From assembly GCA_017861495.1 (NCBI GenBank), contig JAGFXW010000139.1, positions 1 to 6,754 on the forward strand: 6,754 nucleotides of DNA. Reading direction: 5' to 3'. The DNA is from Bacillota bacterium. Lineage in GTDB: Bacteria > Bacillota_C > Negativicutes > CTSoil-072. Positions 6,388 to 6,754 of the stretch are shown here, piece after piece. The notes below the pieces were generated by a model. That model was given only the letters and a program-made list of their open reading frames with translations, was not told the origin of the DNA and ran no database searches. The position numbers and the translations under genes were made by a program. The stretch's first letter is position 1. Each line of letters begins with the position of its first letter.

Positions 6388-6441
6388 AAAAAATGTAAGT
6401 TTAAAATAACATACTGAAAGATGATTTGAAACGATGGTTGG

Positions 6442-6500
6442 CCATGCCGTGTATCGGCAAGACGCAAAAAGTCTTGCCGATACACGGCATGGTTTGTTTT
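6442..6500 (+). terminator. Strong Rho-independent terminator (22-bp perfect stem)
   Basis: CCATGCCGTGTATCGGCAAG (start of the left arm, 6442-6463) is perfectly complementary to 6471-6492 around a 7-base loop GCAAAAA, giving 22 uninterrupted pairs. It is followed by TTTGTTTTT, which makes it a terminator for + strand transcription, most likely of the activator-fabK transcript that ends at 6281. The opposite strand has no T-run after the stem. The stem is unusually long and perfect for a simple terminator. It also insulates the sigma-54 promoter beginning at 6529 from read-through. Confidence 0.85.
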
Positions 6501-6528
6501 TACCTATAAATCGATTAACAATTATTTA

Positions 6529-6545
6529 TTGGCATAAAAATTGCA
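6529..6545 (+). promoter_or_regulatory. Sigma-54 (RpoN) -24/-12 promoter
   Basis: TTGGCATAAAAATTGCA matches the RpoN consensus (TGGCAC-N5-TTGCA) at all positions except the last C of the -24 box. The invariant GG (6531-6532) and GC (6543-6544) are separated by the required ten bases. Initiation would fall near 6556 on the + strand. A gene for a sigma-54 activator lies 1.2 kb upstream on the same strand, and a palindrome sits at an enhancer-like distance, which raises confidence that this is functional. The transcript would run straight into the structured sequence at 6600-6754. Confidence 0.8.
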
Positions 6546-6554
6546 ATAACATGA

Positions 6555-6754
6555 ACTGGGTATTGGTAATAGTATGGACTGATGTAAGCCAGGCATGGCA
6601 TACGGCAAGGGAGTCGAACTTTTATAAGTTCGTCTAACGCGCTTGCATAACATACAACGGAATATAAGTGAGCCTTAGGTTCGGAGGGGGTTATTGCCCC
6701 CGTCGAACCCTTAGAGCGAACTTAAGACTGAGGCTCGAAATCTTTGATTTCGCG
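6555..6754 (+). ncRNA. Structured RNA region, incomplete at window edge; candidate HEARO/omega-RNA of an IscB-type element or a sigma-54-driven RNA
   Basis: No credible protein gene is seen here, but nested complementary segments are frequent. GCAAG 6605-6609 pairs with CTTGC 6642-6646 and encloses CGAACTT/AAGTTCG (6615-6621/6626-6632). GAGCCTTAG (6670-6678) pairs with CTGAGGCTC (6728-6736, one G-U) and encloses GTTCG/CGAAC (6679-6683/6704-6708) topped by GGGGG/CCCCC (6686-6690/6697-6701, loop TTATTG), plus a small CTTA/TAAG arm (6710-6713/6723-6726). Together these form a three-way junction. A further hairpin, CGAAATC/GATTTCG, lies at 6736-6752. The size, the dense helices and the preceding ATGA (6551-6554) resemble the HEARO RNA found upstream of iscB in IS200/IS605-like elements, but I could not align it to that family. 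The left boundary is a guess; the confident structure covers 6605-6752. Confidence 0.5.

Noticed and set aside
6434..6637. 67-codon + strand frame in the right-hand non-coding region
   Set aside because: It reads straight through the 22-bp terminator hairpin and the sigma-54 promoter and has no ribosome-binding site.
6555..6754. T-box, tRNA, tmRNA, CRISPR array or 5' end of a group II intron
   Set aside because: No T-box consensus, cloverleaf, tmRNA ends, regularly spaced repeats or GTGYG intron start could be found.

Overview
The window looks like chromosomal DNA from a Gram-positive-lineage bacterium with Firmicutes-style signals: an AGGAGG ribosome-binding site, GTG starts, moderate base composition, FabK-type enoyl reductase and a PAS-type sigma-54 activator. 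A Negativicutes (Sporomusa/Pelosinus-like) or related anaerobic Clostridia host is a reasonable guess, but it is inferred from gene content only. All recognisable genes lie on the + strand.

Layout. Positions 1-370 hold the C-terminal end of a DUF364 (putative heavy-metal chelation) protein, followed at 424-945 by a small THEP1-like nucleoside-triphosphatase; the two are probably one operon. Positions 1083-2090 encode a secreted, extremely glutamine-rich protein with recent internal duplications and no recognised family. After a gap with a long inverted repeat come two exported YkuD-fold L,D-transpeptidases of different subtypes (2341-2946, GTG start; 3055-3720, GTG start). Together these three form a small cell-envelope block.

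Next is a regulatory and metabolic pair: a PAS / AAA+ / Fis-type HTH sigma-54-dependent activator (3864-5276) and a FabK-like FMN enoyl-ACP reductase (5337-6281).

The last 473 bases (6282-6754) have no credible protein gene but are dense in signals. In order they hold a 13-bp perfect palindrome with a mostly paired centre (6301-6343), an extra copy of its half-site at about 6393, a 22-bp perfect hairpin followed by T's (terminator, 6442-6500), a textbook -24/-12 sigma-54 promoter (6529-6545), and then about 150-200 bases that fold into several nested hairpins and a possible three-way junction, cut by the window edge. The palindrome sits where an upstream activator site for the adjacent sigma-54 activator would be expected.

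The structured tail is the most interesting part. Its size and its position just after an ATGA tetranucleotide fit the left end of an IscB/HEARO (omega-RNA) type element inserted directly behind the sigma-54 promoter. A sigma-54-driven regulatory RNA or leader is the main alternative. The downstream gene that would settle this is outside the window.
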